The notes below the pieces were generated by a model that was not told where the DNA came from, did no database searches, and worked only from the letters and a program-made list of their open reading frames with translations. From the NCBI GenBank assembly GCA_022984795.1, contig JALIHJ010000029.1, positions 202,720 through 266,719 on the forward strand: a stretch of DNA of 64,000 nt. The letters run 5' to 3'. Both the position numbers and the translations under genes were made by a program. Within the stretch, counting starts at the first letter, position 1. Each line of letters starts with the position of its first letter. Shown piece after piece: positions 8,601 through 20,800 of the stretch. The stretch is from Fabrea salina. Taxonomy: Eukaryota > Ciliophora > Heterotrichea > Heterotrichida > Fabreidae.

Positions 8601-9995
8601 ATGGCGGACTCAGTTCAAAGTTGGCGGGAGAAAGTAAATCCAAGTGTGCATGCACAAGTAGACAGGATCATTAGTGACTTTGGAGCAACTCATGAAAGTG
8701 CCAGTGAAATAATTGAAGCAATATACTTTCAGTCAGGAACCTTAGAGTAATGCCCACTTAGAGAAAAGCACTTAAACAAACTCAAAAAACAAATACAAAC
8801 TAAACTGGCTAAAAAAGGCAAAGAAAACTTTAAAAGACCCACTAAAAACACCAAAGCCCCTGCACAGCAAGCACTAGAACTCACAACTAACTACAGAGAC
8901 TGGGAATACATGCAAGACCAGTACACAGAAACTGTCATTAACGAAGTACTTGAAAAACTAGAAAACAGCCAGGACATGCAAACTACTGTAGAAGACGAGC
9001 AAACTGTTTACACCTTAGTTGGGTTTGTTTTGGCAGTTAAGAACAGCGACCAAACTGACTACTTTTTAAAAACTAAAAGTGAAGTGTATGTTTTGGACTT
9101 GAAAAGACTTTGTTTCTACAGCATATACCCAGGTCAGTTCATCAAAGTAACTGGGTTCTGTGGAGAAAACACTATTTACGCGCAAAGTGTACAGAAACTT
9201 GGCTTTTCCCAAGAAAAACACTCCCAAGGCACCTGGACCCTAAGTTCCAACCCGAAGATTCTGGTGGCTGGGGGGCCTTACTCGGGAAAAGACGACTTGG
9301 AGTACGAGTTCCTTCAAACAATAATTGAAGCAGTGCACTCCTCCAACCCCTCCACAGTGGTTCTGATGGGGCCTTTTATTGAGCAGTCCAACACCCTTAT
9401 TTCTAAATGCCAAGTGCACAGCAACTACTTCGGAGTCCAAAACGGAACCATAATGGAACTCCAAAACAAAATATTCGAACAAATAAAAAAAGAAACTCTA
9501 GGCAAAGAAGTAGTTGTGCTTCCTTCGCCCAAAGACATAGCCCACCCCTTCCCCATTCCTTCAGTGCCTTTTCAGTGGGCTTCTGCAGAAGAGTGGTTCA
9601 AAATGTGCCCTTCTCCTTCAGTTTTCAAACTGCAGGACTTAACCCTTGCAGTGCTTCCTTACGACATAATTCACCAACTTGTGAAGAACACAGAAACCCT
9701 AAGTGACCGCAAGTCCAACAAAATAGCAACTGCTATGGAAAACCTACTAATTAGTTCCAACTTTGCACCAGTGCTGCCTTCTGGGCTCCAAGTAGACCCT
9801 TTGCTGCTCAAAGAACTCTTCTGGGACTCAGTGCCTGACATCATCTTAACTACTTCCAAAATGCACTTTACCAGACAAGAAGTGTTTGGAACCCTGTTTT
9901 TAAACTCCCAAAAAAGCCCTGACTACTTGCTACTGGAAGTACTGCCCCCAGGACCTCCAATTTCAAGTAGAGTTGAATGCCTTAATAACCCCTAA
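8601..9995 (+). CDS. POLA2: DNA polymerase alpha-primase subunit B (POLA2), one 15-nt intron
   Basis: One 15-nt intron (8747-8761) is spliced to give 459 residues. The N-terminal 50 residues match the small helical domain of POLA2, followed by an OB-fold segment and an inactive calcineurin-like phosphoesterase domain with VAGGPYSGKDDLEYE, VLMGPFIE, VVLPSPKDIAHPFPIP and a C-terminal LPPGPP. POLA2 bridges the catalytic subunit of polymerase alpha and primase and is needed to start replication. At 459 residues it is shorter than the human protein (about 600), mainly in the linker after the N-terminal domain. It starts 6 nt after HslV and ends only 2 nt before the next start codon. Confidence 0.92.
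8747..8761 (+). other. 15-nt intron of POLA2
   Basis: GTAATGCCCACTTAG. The unspliced frame stops at TAA inside it; removal joins SGTLE to EKHLNKLKK in frame (phase 2). Confidence 0.92.
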
Positions 9996-9997
9996 AA

Positions 9998-11104
9998 ATG
10001 GAATTCACAAGACCTAAAAAAAGACAATTCATTCCTGACTTCGACTCTTACTTCGGAGAAGGAAAACGTTTTAAAACCCAACAAGGAAAAAGACCTGTAC
10101 AGCAAGGGTTTTGCTTGGACATGGACATTGAAGACAAACACGAACTAGAAAGCAAAGCCCAATACCCTTGTCCCGAACGAGACCAAATCATGAACTGTGC
10201 CTTTTACAACCAAAAGGCCCCTTTTAGGTTCCCCAAAGCCACCAAACCCCAGCCTTTCAATTTCATGACTGACAACCGAGCTGTGAACAGACAAAAATCC
10301 AAAAAAGAGGAAATTGAAAGCCGTCCTAAGTTCAAAGCCAGACCTGTTCCTAAGTCCCTCTACAACCCCTCTGTGGTCTCTAAGCACTCACACAAACCCC
10401 CTACCAAGCCTAACGAGTTCAGCTTTAATTCAAAACACAAGTCGCAACCCCAGCCCCCCCCTAACGACAACTACTTCAAAGCTCTGCCTTTAAACAAAGA
10501 AATACTCGACCGACCTAACTTTGTGCCTAAAAAACACACTAAACAACCCACCAAGCCAGTAGAATTCGACTTTGAAACAACAAAGCGTAGTTTGATGAAT
10601 TCAATGTTTTCTACACAGTCTTCAGTAGACTCCACTGAAGGCCACAAACCCAACTTCTTTAGAAACCAGTTTTCCTCTTTGGATTTTGCACACAGAGCTT
10701 CCATGCCCCCACTTCCCTCCAAAGGCTTCAGTGCTCGGCCAGTGCCTAACTTTTCAAACCCTTTCCAGCCAGTCCACAACTGCCAGTTCACCGAGCCCCA
10801 AGAATTCACACTTAACTCTCAAGAAAGGGCTGAAGACCGGAAACTGTTTGAAGAAGAACTCAGGGAAAAAGAACGCAGACGTGAAGCCCAAAAACAGGCC
10901 CAAGAAGAACAAAAACGCCTCCAAGAAGAAATGGAGTTAAAACAGTTAAGGAAAAACTTAGTTTTCAAAGCCAGACCTGTTCCTGAGTACCAGTCACTTG
11001 TAGGAAAGCCAGGGACTTATTCGCTTACACAGCCCAACCAGCCTCAACTGATGACTTCTAATAGGGCCTCTTTAAAAGCCTTTAATGACTGGGGTGCATT
11101 TTAA
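9998..11104 (+). CDS. TPX2-like microtubule/spindle protein
   Basis: A 368-residue Lys/Pro-rich protein without globular domains. It carries repeated TPX2-type motifs: FKARPVPKSLYNP, FSARPVPNF and FKARPVPEYQS, plus F-x-F elements each followed by basic residues (PFRFPKAT, PFNFMTDNR, EFSFNSKHK, EFDFETTKR). A charged helix of RKLFEEELREKERRREAQK type precedes the last motif. This combination is characteristic of TPX2 and TPX2-domain proteins, which bind and nucleate microtubules and, in animals, activate Aurora A. A role on spindle or cortical microtubules follows from the family; which one cannot be seen. Only 2 nt separate its ATG from the POLA2 stop, so its 5' UTR must lie inside POLA2 unless the two share a transcript. 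Confidence 0.75.
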   Translation: MEFTRPKKRQFIPDFDSYFGEGKRFKTQQGKRPVQQGFCLDMDIEDKHELESKAQYPCPERDQIMNCAFYNQKAPFRFPKATKPQPFNFMTDNRAVNRQKSKKEEIESRPKFKARPVPKSLYNPSVVSKHSHKPPTKPNEFSFNSKHKSQPQPPPNDNYFKALPLNKEILDRPNFVPKKHTKQPTKPVEFDFETTKRSLMNSMFSTQSSVDSTEGHKPNFFRNQFSSLDFAHRASMPPLPSKGFSARPVPNFSNPFQPVHNCQFTEPQEFTLNSQERAEDRKLFEEELREKERRREAQKQAQEEQKRLQEEMELKQLRKNLVFKARPVPEYQSLVGKPGTYSLTQPNQPQLMTSNRASLKAFNDWGAF

Positions 11105-11130
11105 TGTAATTAAGGTCGTATTTAATTAAT

Positions 11131-13022
11131 ATGGAATTTCCAACAGAGAGTTTTGATATAGACTGCACAACTTCATTTTTATCACTGAGTGACATAAACA
11201 GCCACACCGACTACAAAGACATCCAGTTTGCGAACTACAAATTAGTTAACTTCGGGAAATCCAGTGACTTACAAAAAAGAAGTGAGTTTGCAAGTCACTT
11301 GCCAGAAACAATACAGGAGTCAAGTAACCTGGAAACAGTGTACAAAACAGTCCTTGCAATGGTAACTTACTAGTAGGCTGAAGACAAACTTGAAGTTAGA
11401 TTGAGTTTAGCCAAGAACTTAAGTGACATCTGCACAGCACTTAAGAAGAGAGCAGCAAAGTGGGACTGGATCCTGCCTTTGCTAGGGAGTTTAACTAGAG
11501 ACAAAGACTCAGGCGTTAAAGTAGCTTCTATAAATCAACTCTTGGTTTTCTCAGAAACTTGCACTCCCCACGAAAAAGAAAGTTACTTGTTAGGACTGGT
11601 CATAGGCATAACTAGGGCTAAAGAAGTCCAAGTCTACGGAGTCCACTTGCTTTCTAAGTTCGCCAAACACCTTAAACCCCAGACCTGCGAAAAAATAGTT
11701 CTTCCCGAAATAATCAACTCCACCCAAAGTTACATTTTAAAAGTAAAAAAAAAGCCATCAGAGCCCTTCCTAAAGTCTCCAAAAGCATCCACTGGAAAGC
11801 ATTTAACAAAAAGGTACTTCCGGTCTTTGTAAAGCTGTGCTCAACTGAAAACTCTATAGTTAAAAAAGAATGCTCGGATGTTATAGGCAAACTAGCTCAC
11901 TTTGCTTCTAGCAAAGAAAGAAAAACCAGACTGCTAGAGGTCTTTATAGGCTTGTTGCAGAACTCCTCTAACTTCGTAAGGGAAGCCAGTCAAAAACAAG
12001 TAGGCAGGTTCTTGGCTGAACTAGGCTACTTAGACTGTTTCTTGCTCAAAGAGTACAAACAAGCTGCTATGCAGAACAAAGAACCTGCTGTTATGTGTGC
12101 TTACTACTTCCCAGAAGTACTTAGAACAACCAACAACTGGAGTGAACTGCTCCAGGTCTTCCAAAGCCTAGCTGCGAACCCCCAGTCCCAAGTAAGAATT
12201 ATCATTGCTGCAGCTTTTCCTCTGATTTTAAAGAACTTAGCTGACAAAGACGTAAGGATTGTAGTTTCTATCTACAAACACTTTTTAAGAGACGTCGACG
12301 AAGTCAAGATCAAGGCCCTCAAAGGACTCCCACTTATCCTCCAAAAGATCGACCGAACTAAAAGAATGGAGTTCCTAGACATTGTGCGCAGAATACAAAA
12401 GTTCAACCTTAACTGGAGAATAAGAAACATAGTTGCGAAGAAACTAGCCAAAATAGCCCAGAACTACAACTTGTCTGTGTGGGCAGAGCACTTGTGGGAA
12501 GTAGGACTGGGACTAGCATATGACGACTTTGCAGCAGTAAGAACAAGTGTTTGTGGCTCTTTGGGGTTTATGTTTAAGTCTCTTTGGAACATCAGGAGTG
12601 ACTGGAACTCCCAACTGTTGGAAAGCATTTCTCAGTTAGCACAGAGTCAGAGTTACCAAGACAGAATTACCTTTTTGAAGTTTGCTAAAAGCTTAACAGA
12701 AAGCATTGACAACTTCTCAGAAATAAAAACCCTTATACAAGACCTGTGCACTGACACAGTTGTGAACGTTAGGATTTGTTGCTCGGAGTTAGTAAAAGAA
12801 GGCTTGGGCAAAAACACTTTCTGGAGCACACTTGCAAGTATACTTAACTCAGACTGTGACTGGGACGTAGTCCTGACTCTGAAAGGAGCCAGTCTTAGCA
12901 AAGCCAAAAACAAACAAATACAAGTAGAAGGCCCTATAATGCTAACTTGGAAACCTAAAGGCAAAACAGTGTTGAAGAACCAGTTGGTAGGGGGTGAGCA
13001 AATCCAGTTTCTAATGAGTTAA
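11131..13022 (+). CDS. PP4R1/PP2A-A-like HEAT-repeat phosphatase regulatory subunit; intron and a frame break
   Basis: Joining the frames gives about 625 residues made of tandem HEAT repeats, with PP2A-A-like signatures such as NWRIRNIVAKKLAKIAQ, VREASQKQVGRFL and VKIKALKGLPLILQK. The N-terminal 75 residues are unstructured and resemble PP4R1 more than the bare PP2A scaffold. A 15-nt intron at 11362-11376 joins the first two parts. The next junction has no GT-AG solution: a run of nine A (11745-11753) must be read as ten to continue from YILKVKKK into AIRALPKVSK. Upstream and downstream parts are both well formed, so this is a sequence error or a real frameshift in a live gene, not decay. Such scaffolds position a PP2A/PP4 catalytic subunit. 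Confidence 0.8.
11362..11376 (+). other. 15-nt intron of the HEAT-repeat gene
   Basis: GTAACTTACTAGTAG. It contains an in-frame TAG; removal joins KTVLAM to AEDKLEVRLSLAKN in phase 0. Confidence 0.92.
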
Positions 13023-13029
13023 TAATAGT

Positions 13030-13365
13030 ATGGAAGAAAAGTTCATGTTCCCCGACACGCAGTTTGTAAGAGTCAAAACAACCTCTAACGAAACCTTTTT
13101 TGTAACTTGCAGGCCTAAAGACCCCATAGGGTTCCTGAAGACAAACGTTGCTTTGATGAGCGGAAAGACCTCTGAAGACATGCGGCTTTATATTAGGAAC
13201 AGACTTTTGGAAGACGGTTCTTCACTTTACGAACAACAAGTGACCAGTGAGTCTGTGATTTACTTGTGCCAGAAACTTCCCAACGGAGAATGGGAACCTG
13301 TTTCGGACTTTTTGAATAAAGGAAACACTACAGGGAGCTTCAGTCCGTCTAAAACTTTAACCTAA
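13030..13365 (+). CDS. Ubiquitin-like (elongin B-type) domain protein
   Basis: A 111-residue protein consisting of one beta-grasp domain: FVRVKTTSNETFFVTC, a helix, then MRLYIRNRLLEDGSSLYEQQV and SVIYLC. The L-x-D-x-x-x-L-x-x-x-x-V pattern is that of ubiquitin-like domains. The arrangement, with no C-terminal di-Gly and a tail that continues past the fold, resembles the small elongin B-like ubiquitin proteins of plants and protists. It is not a conjugatable modifier because no GG end is present. Its partner is unknown. Spacers are 7 nt upstream and 4 nt downstream. Confidence 0.75.
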   Translation: MEEKFMFPDTQFVRVKTTSNETFFVTCRPKDPIGFLKTNVALMSGKTSEDMRLYIRNRLLEDGSSLYEQQVTSESVIYLCQKLPNGEWEPVSDFLNKGNTTGSFSPSKTLT

Positions 13366-13369
13366 ATAA

Positions 13370-14869
13370 ATGCTGGCAAGTGATAACATCTTGGTGTTTT
13401 TGGGAACCTCGGAAATCTGCAAACTCTACTTAGTGGACAAACAGCACTGCTCTGTGTTGACTCAGAAAAAAGCTATAAAGCAAAGTATTTGGAGGGGAGA
13501 CTTAGAACCAAGCATGAGGTCCAAGTTCTGGATCCACGGATTGCCGCTTTACAGAGTACAGCAAGAAACCAAAAAGTGTCTGGGAGTCAACAGCAACCCT
13601 TATGAGTACATCCATTCACAAGTTGAACTTAGTTCAGGCCTTTCTAAAGTGAACGAAGAAATAACTAAGGACCTTACTAGGACAGCACTAGTTTCAAAAG
13701 ACTCCAAAGCCCAAGAACACCTGCGCAGAGTTCTGTTGGGCATAGCTTATGTGAAGCCCAGCATTGGCTACTGCCAAGGCATGAACTTCTTAGGGGCAGT
13801 TATTCTTAGGTTAGTTAGGAACGAAGAAGTGGCTTTTTGGGTGTTTTTAGGAATGATTAAGAAGTTCGACATGGAAAACATGTTTGTGCCAGGAGTTCCA
13901 GACATTGCTTTGCGGGAGCATCAGTTCAACTACTACATTGAAAACATGCTTCCTAACCTCTACGCACACTTCCGCAAAATAGGAGTGCGGAGTGGGTTCT
14001 TTATTTCTAGGTGGTACATGACTTTGTACTCGGTGTACTTGCCTTTAGAAACAGTGTTTAGAGTGTGGGACTGCTTTTTCTTAGACGGCTGGAAAACCAT
14101 AGTTAAGATAGGAGTGGGCATCCTCAAAGAGAACAAAAACAAACTACTTATCCTTGACTTAGAAGACGTCTCCAACTTGTTGATGGTACTTCTGAGGGAA
14201 ACCACTCACGACTACAAACAACTACTTTCTAAAGCCAGCCAACTTAATATCAGCAACAAAGAACTCAAAAGAATCGAGAACGACTACTACTCCCAACAAG
14301 CCCAACTGAAACTTAAAGCTATAGAAAACACACACTCCTTCACAGACAGAGAAATAGAAGCTCTTAGGTGGGCCAAAGCAGAAAGTTCTGTGTTTGACTG
14401 CTCCACCAAAGAGTGCCTCGAAACCTTCCAAAAAAAGATCGAAAAACTCCACGAAGAACTTGAAACCACCAACAACCACTACTTAAGCATTGGAATGGAA
14501 ATACTTAAACTCCAAAAAGAACTCCAAACTTTGCACGAAAAAAAAGCTATGTACGAAAAGCACCTTAAACAAATGCAAAAACACGCTAAGAAAAACAAAA
14601 ACTTCTTTTCAAAACTTAAAAAAAGCTTTTCTAGTTCCCAAGTTAAGTCTAACCAAATAGGAAAACAAGACATTTTTGTCTACCAAACCAAGTTGAACTC
14701 CATCCAAGAAGAACTTAAAGAACTCCAAACCCAGTTAGAAGACAAAAACCAAGTGTACAAAGACGCCAAAAAACGAGCTGAAGACATTAAAGAAAAAAAA
14801 CTAAACTATTCACAGCAACTCTGCGAGTTCGTTGAAAACTATAAGCAAAAAGTAAATAAACCCCTATAA
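13370..14869 (+). CDS. TBC-domain Rab GTPase-activating protein
   Basis: A 499-residue protein. Residues 45-285 are a TBC domain with both catalytic fingers: the arginine finger in ITKDLTR (R104) and the glutamine finger in YCQGM (Q136). FVPGVPD, RWYMTLYS and RVWDCFFLDGW are further TBC blocks. Residues 310-495 form a long coiled coil. Both fingers are intact, so it should accelerate GTP hydrolysis by a Rab in vesicle traffic. The overall layout (TBC followed by coiled coil) recalls GRTP1/EVI5-type proteins, but the Rab target cannot be told. The start codon lies 4 nt after the previous stop, and its stop is followed, after one T, by the ATG of the giant gene. Confidence 0.92.
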   Translation: MLASDNILVFLGTSEICKLYLVDKQHCSVLTQKKAIKQSIWRGDLEPSMRSKFWIHGLPLYRVQQETKKCLGVNSNPYEYIHSQVELSSGLSKVNEEITKDLTRTALVSKDSKAQEHLRRVLLGIAYVKPSIGYCQGMNFLGAVILRLVRNEEVAFWVFLGMIKKFDMENMFVPGVPDIALREHQFNYYIENMLPNLYAHFRKIGVRSGFFISRWYMTLYSVYLPLETVFRVWDCFFLDGWKTIVKIGVGILKENKNKLLILDLEDVSNLLMVLLRETTHDYKQLLSKASQLNISNKELKRIENDYYSQQAQLKLKAIENTHSFTDREIEALRWAKAESSVFDCSTKECLETFQKKIEKLHEELETTNNHYLSIGMEILKLQKELQTLHEKKAMYEKHLKQMQKHAKKNKNFFSKLKKSFSSSQVKSNQIGKQDIFVYQTKLNSIQEELKELQTQLEDKNQVYKDAKKRAEDIKEKKLNYSQQLCEFVENYKQKVNKPL

Positions 14870-14870
14870 T

Positions 14871-17800
14871 ATGTTATTGGCAACTGTTCTTCTGCTGTTT
14901 AAGCACTGCTTTTGCTCAGAAATAATACCTGAGTCAACCACTCCCATCAAGATCCTTTGGAACAATCTAGGGGAACTAACTCCTTACACTTTCCACTTCA
15001 AACTTTCCACCGAAATCCTGTCCCAACCTAAACTCTCAATTACTTTCCCTTCTCAGTACCAAAGCGGCTTGGGCATGGGTACTTGTTCTGCCTCTGAAAC
15101 TTTTACTGGAGCCACTGTTCCCTGCTTGGTCTCAGGCAGAGTAGTCACTTTTGAGTTCCAGTCTTTAAAGCGGACAATCTACTCTCTGGAGCTAAAAGGA
15201 GTCCAGAACCCTTCTGACAGTGGAGGCACTGGAATGTTTGAACTCAGGTCCTGGAGTCACTCAACTCTTGTAGACAGCAACTTACTTTTTGGGTCTTTGG
15301 GAATTAGTGGTCCACCTGATTCCCTGGAAGTTTCTGTCCAAGTTGAAGGAGCTAACTTAGCCAACTACTCGCCCAAGCACAAGTTCGGTGTAGAAATGCC
15401 TGAATACTACTCAGAGGGCACCTGGCTAAGAGTAGTTTACCCTCAGTCCTTCCAAATTCCAGACCAAGTTAAATGCTTTGTGCAAGAGTGGCAGAGTTGG
15501 ATTGACTGCGCAAAGTACAAAGAAACTAGTTACTTGCACCTAACTCCAAACAAAGCAATCTTCCCAGGAAGCTACTCAATAGAAGTTTATGGAGTCCTGA
15601 ACCCCTCAACATCAGTTTCCTCGTCCTCAGTCTACTTTGAAGTTATGAGAGCAAACACCTTCACTGTTTTAGCAAAGAACTCTCAAGTAGAACTACCTAG
15701 TGTAGACCCAGGACCACTTTCCCAAACTGAAGTAACAGCTGACCTGCTTATGCAAAATGCCCCTGCTGAGTACAGCATTTCTTTTGTGCCCTACAACTAC
15801 ATCCCAGAAGGAGGAAGCCTTTCAATAGAGTTCCCTTCTGAGTACAACGGTGTCCTTCCAAACACTTGTCTTGCTTACTCTGGACTCACTGCTTCGAACA
15901 ACTACAACTTAGTTACTTGCACTTCTTCAGGCAACTCAGTTACTTTCAGCAACTTCAAAGAAGTCAACCAGCAGTACATCACAGTTAAGGTAAAGGTCTA
16001 CAACCCTTCTTCTCCAGGAGAAACCAACCAGCTCACCATTGCAACCTTCACTCCTTCAGGAGACCTTATTGACAAAGCCCTGAATGCAGGTTCTGCAACT
16101 ATTTCTTCTATTCAGTACAGCGAAGGTTTCTCTGTAAACATGCTTCTTCCCAAAGCAGACAACCCCATCGGAAACTACGGACCTATAGACTTATTTCTGC
16201 ACCCCCGAAATCCTCTTTCCTGTGGAAACTCTGCAACCTACCTGGACATTGAACTCGAATTGCCTAGTTCAGTAGAAGTCCAAACAGGCGAGCTTTATTG
16301 CACCTTTGGGAGTGTTGTGGCTGAAAGTTGCACTTACACAACCTCTCCTAAAAAAGTAAGTATTCGCACTCCACAGCAAACCCAGTGCTGTCCTTTGGCA
16401 ATCAAAATCACAACTGTAGGGACTTCTCCGGAAGGCTTTAGGATTCCAAGCACTAGTTACGGAGAGCACACTTTCAAACTAAAAGTCTTCGACAACACTG
16501 CAACCCAAACTGAAGCAGCCCAGTATGTGTACAGAACCAAGCCAGCTTCCTTTAACACTCTAGATATAGACTACCTGCACCATACAAGAGACAACTGGAA
16601 CGTCATCAGACTAACTCTAGACAACTCTGTGGAAATTCCTGCTGACGGAGTGCTTGAGTTTGAGTTTGTGACTAAAGACCACAGCTTCCCCAGAGACCTA
16701 GGCTGGAACTTGTTATCCTTCCAAACAGAAAGCTTTGCTTGCATCTACAGTAGCACTTGGCCTGATGACCCCACCAATCGCATTGAGTGCCAAATTACTG
16801 CAGGAACAACCGACGACTCTGCTTTTGTCAGAGTTAAAAACTTCCAAAGCAATGTAGCTGCAGGCACTCAGCGCTGGGTTACTCTTCCTAAGGTTAAAAA
16901 CGCTCCTTACGCAGGCTTTACGCCTAAAATTCACGTAAGAACTAAAGACAACTCCAACACTGTTTTGGAAGAAGGAAGTTATGATTTGCCTGCGTTGGAG
17001 GAATTCAGTGTGAGTGCTAACTCTGCAAGCGTAACTTCCAGCAGCAACTCAGTAGATGACTCAAACGTGGAAGTAGACGTAAGCTTAACTATGAGCAGCA
17101 CTCTGCAAGACACTGGAGAAGTTTACATAATGTTTCCTCTAGGTTACAAGTGGACTTTTGCTCCTCAAGGCACTGGGATTTCAAACTGCGCTTCCAACAC
17201 CCTAGAAGGAGGAACCTCTAAGTACACAGTGTTTACTCATGTCAAAACTGCAGGCGTGCTTTACAAACAAAGTTCAGGAGACTCTGTTGCTTCGCCCTTA
17301 CAAACTTGCTTTAAAATCGAAAAGCAGTCTCTTTATGACCAAATTCCCCAAATAGAAATACTAGTTGTGGCTGACAAAGAAGTAAAGGAGCACTACTTAG
17401 TCACTCATGCCTCAATTAGTTCCAGTTCACCTGCTGCCACTCTCACAGGCGTGCATGAGAAAGTAGATGCTTACAACATTGACAACACTAACCTGTGGAC
17501 ATTCAGCATAACCACTGGCCAAAGAATCACAGCTGGGGGGTCTATTCAACTGCATCTTCCCAAAACTCACTTCAGCAGTATAAGCAGTGAGTGCTACAAA
17601 GTAGTTACGTCTGGTGTTTCGTGTAGAGGAGAAAACGACTACGACTCCAACTACCATCGACTAGTTCTTTGGGGCTTTGTAACTGGAGATGAGTACAGTG
17701 CTGGGGGAAGTATTGAAGTATGGTTCCATGCCACTGCTGGCAGTCTAGCCTCAAATGCAATACTTGAAGTCTTTACTCAGGACGAAGACCTCAACACTGA

Positions 17801-20800
17801 CAAAAAAATAGAGTCTGGACAGATAACAATTGCCTTAGCAGACTTTCCTTACCCTAAGTTCATCCAGATAAACAACTTCACCTCTCCTTTAGTTGAAGCT
17901 TACAAGTCAACACCTTCAACTACAGAATACGGACCTCTTAAGTTTTACATGAAACCCAACAACTACTACCCAGAAACCACCACTCTTTACAACACCAAAG
18001 TAAAAGTTACTTTTCCCCATAAGTCAGGAACTAGGTACTTTAAGATGAACCCCTCTGGCAACTTAGAGTGCAGAATGAAACTTAAAAATGACCCTAGAGA
18101 AAAGGGTTACATGGGACGTGCTTGTTCCTTTACTCAGGGAACCCCTGATATTGTAGAGTTCTACACTCCAAATGAACTCAGCATTGACCCTTCAAACCTT
18201 TATGAAATAGAACTAACCACTGTTGGAGCTCCAGACCCTTCAGAAAATGGCTTTGAGTACCCAGACACTGAAGGCTACTACAGGTTCATAGTAGAGCTAA
18301 ACAAAAACGAAGGCGCACAACAAGAACAAGCCGAACCGTTTATTTACGTGATGGAAAACAGAATGAGTAATGTCTACACTACTTCAGAGCACATAGGTGC
18401 AGGGCTCTTCAACATTATGAGGTTCCACTTTGAAGTAGGCAACTCCTTGCCTGAAAGTGGGCACTCAACCACTCCTGGAAGGATTTGGCTAGAGTTTCCT
18501 TACGACAGGTCTGGGTCAGGTGAAGGCTGGGAACACGACTTAGGCACTGGACTGAATGACGGCGACCAAATAGACTGCTTCAGGTACTCTTCTCAGTTCT
18601 CTGGAACTCCTAACTACTTAATAGGGTCAGATGAACTCAAGTGCTATTTAAGACACGGGTATAATGACTACGCACGCATTGAGATTTCCCACTTCGACTC
18701 AATTGCTGCAAACGACGTGTTCGACTTTTACATTGCTGGAATCAAAAATCCCTCTGCGAGTATATACGACTTTTCAGTGCAGATCAGAACTGTTTACGAA
18801 GACTTAAATGATTTAGTCGAGCCTAAGTGGGTCACAGTCAGCAGAAAAGTAAACAAGTACATTGACACGACTCAAAGCTTAACAACTAATACAGGCAAAA
18901 CGCCTGGACCAGCCCAACTAGAGTACAATAGAATTTCAGATCCCACTCGCTTTGCGCCTTTAGTAGACCCTGTAACACTGAGTTTGAACATTGAAAACAG
19001 CCAAGAAGTCACAGCTTTAAGTGACATTATTTGGCTAAAGATCCCTACAAGCATCAAACTACCCTACAACTCCCAGGAAACCATTACACTTCAACTAGTG
19101 GAAGGAGGAGGGAGTTCTTGCTCTGTAACTTGGCCTAACTTTGAAATCTGGCCTTTGCTAGGCTTTGTCAAAATTAAACCATGCGCAGACATTCCAGCTA
19201 AAACCTACCCAGGCGACACCCCCAACCAAGTCAAGATCCACCCTGTATACTTAAACTCTTGGCCAAGTGGAACTATTCAGTACGAAACTTACATTCTAAC
19301 AGACAGAAGAGCCAGTATGGTAAAAACAAGTACTTTGAACTGGGGCTACTACACACCCAGTGGAACCTGCACAGTGCAAAGAGCCCGCACTCAGGGCTAC
19401 GGAGAGTATTCAACTCAAGAAACTTACCACTTTAGGTTCTCTTGCTCAAGCGCAGTGCCTCAGAACGGGGAATATGTTATTATGCTGCCTGACGAATTTT
19501 CCAATGGAAGCATTGATGGAGCCAGTTGTGTTTTCGGAAGCGACTCTGACGTAGACTCAGGAGTCTCAGCAGCCTGTTCAGTACTGCGGAACAATGCTTT
19601 AAGTATCAGAGGGTTTAACACAGACATAGCAGCTGGGTCCTTAGTAGACTTAAAAGTTAGCATTACCAACCCACCCCAAGGAACTTTGTCTCAACCCCCA
19701 CAATGCTTACTGGATTACCATAGCTACCTACACCACTACTAGTGACACTCAGGGTTCTTACCAACTCATAGACGTAGCTAAAGAAGTAGACTACTGCCAC
19801 CTAACTTTGAGTTCCAGCATTGCTATAAGGGTTCCTGATTTAGAACAAGACAAACACTATGTATTTTACCGAGGAGTGAGGCCCTTAGTTTTCCCTGGAA
19901 TTGCACCCATTGTGTTTGAACTAGAGTCGAGCACTAAAATTGACAAAGAAATTGGCTTAATCATTGTGTCTACCCTGGACAGCATTTCTATACCTAATAA
20001 CGGCTGGATAAGGTGTTTGTGGAAAATAGGAACAAGCGAGCACTTAGCACACGACTGCGTCTTCAGTTCAGCGCCTCCCAACCAAATTTTAATGTATGCT
20101 CCGACTAACCACGATATCCCTGCCAATACTAAGTACGAAGTCTATATTACTTCTCTGTGCTCAGACGGCAGGTACGAAGGCATCAGTTTTGACGATAACT
20201 TAGTTAGGTACAGAATGGACGTTGGAGTCTATGCTACTGGAATTCCTTTGACGAGCAAGGAAAGAAGGTACCTCAACCAGGTGGCAGAGCCCTTTAGACT
20301 CATGAATATAGACGCCAACCAGTGGACTGAAAACACCTTTACCCGCATAGTAGTTAGTTTAGGAGTAAACACAACCCCTATACCAGCCTCCAACACCAGA
20401 ATAGTAATTGAGTTTCCTACTCCGCTGTTTGCAGACGATTTGGGGTTGGGAGTTCCTGACAACTCCAGAATAGGGTGTTCAGGTCAGGATGACATGGACT
20501 CGAGTATAGAGTGCTACCTTGCTTTGGGAACTGGCAGTCAAAACATTCCTGCTAAGGTTGTTATTAAGGGTTACACTGCACTTAACTCCAACTCAGAAAC
20601 CTACACAGTCCACCTACCAAAAGTGCATTTGCCCTCTACAGGAGGAGACGACAAACAAGTAGACATCACTGCCTATGCACTAGACATTTCTTCAGGCTGG
20701 CCTGGAACCTTTATTTACTTCAGACAAGTTAAGAATGCTTTCAGAATCAAAACCAACACTCCTACAAGTTCTACTGCCTCTGCTGCTCCAACAGCAAGTG

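Noticed and set aside
19774-19789. GTAGCTAAAGAAGTAG, a 16-nt GT-AG candidate near the giant gene's frame break
   Set aside because: The upstream frame already stops at 19742, before this point, and the downstream frame reads through it, so it cannot repair the break.
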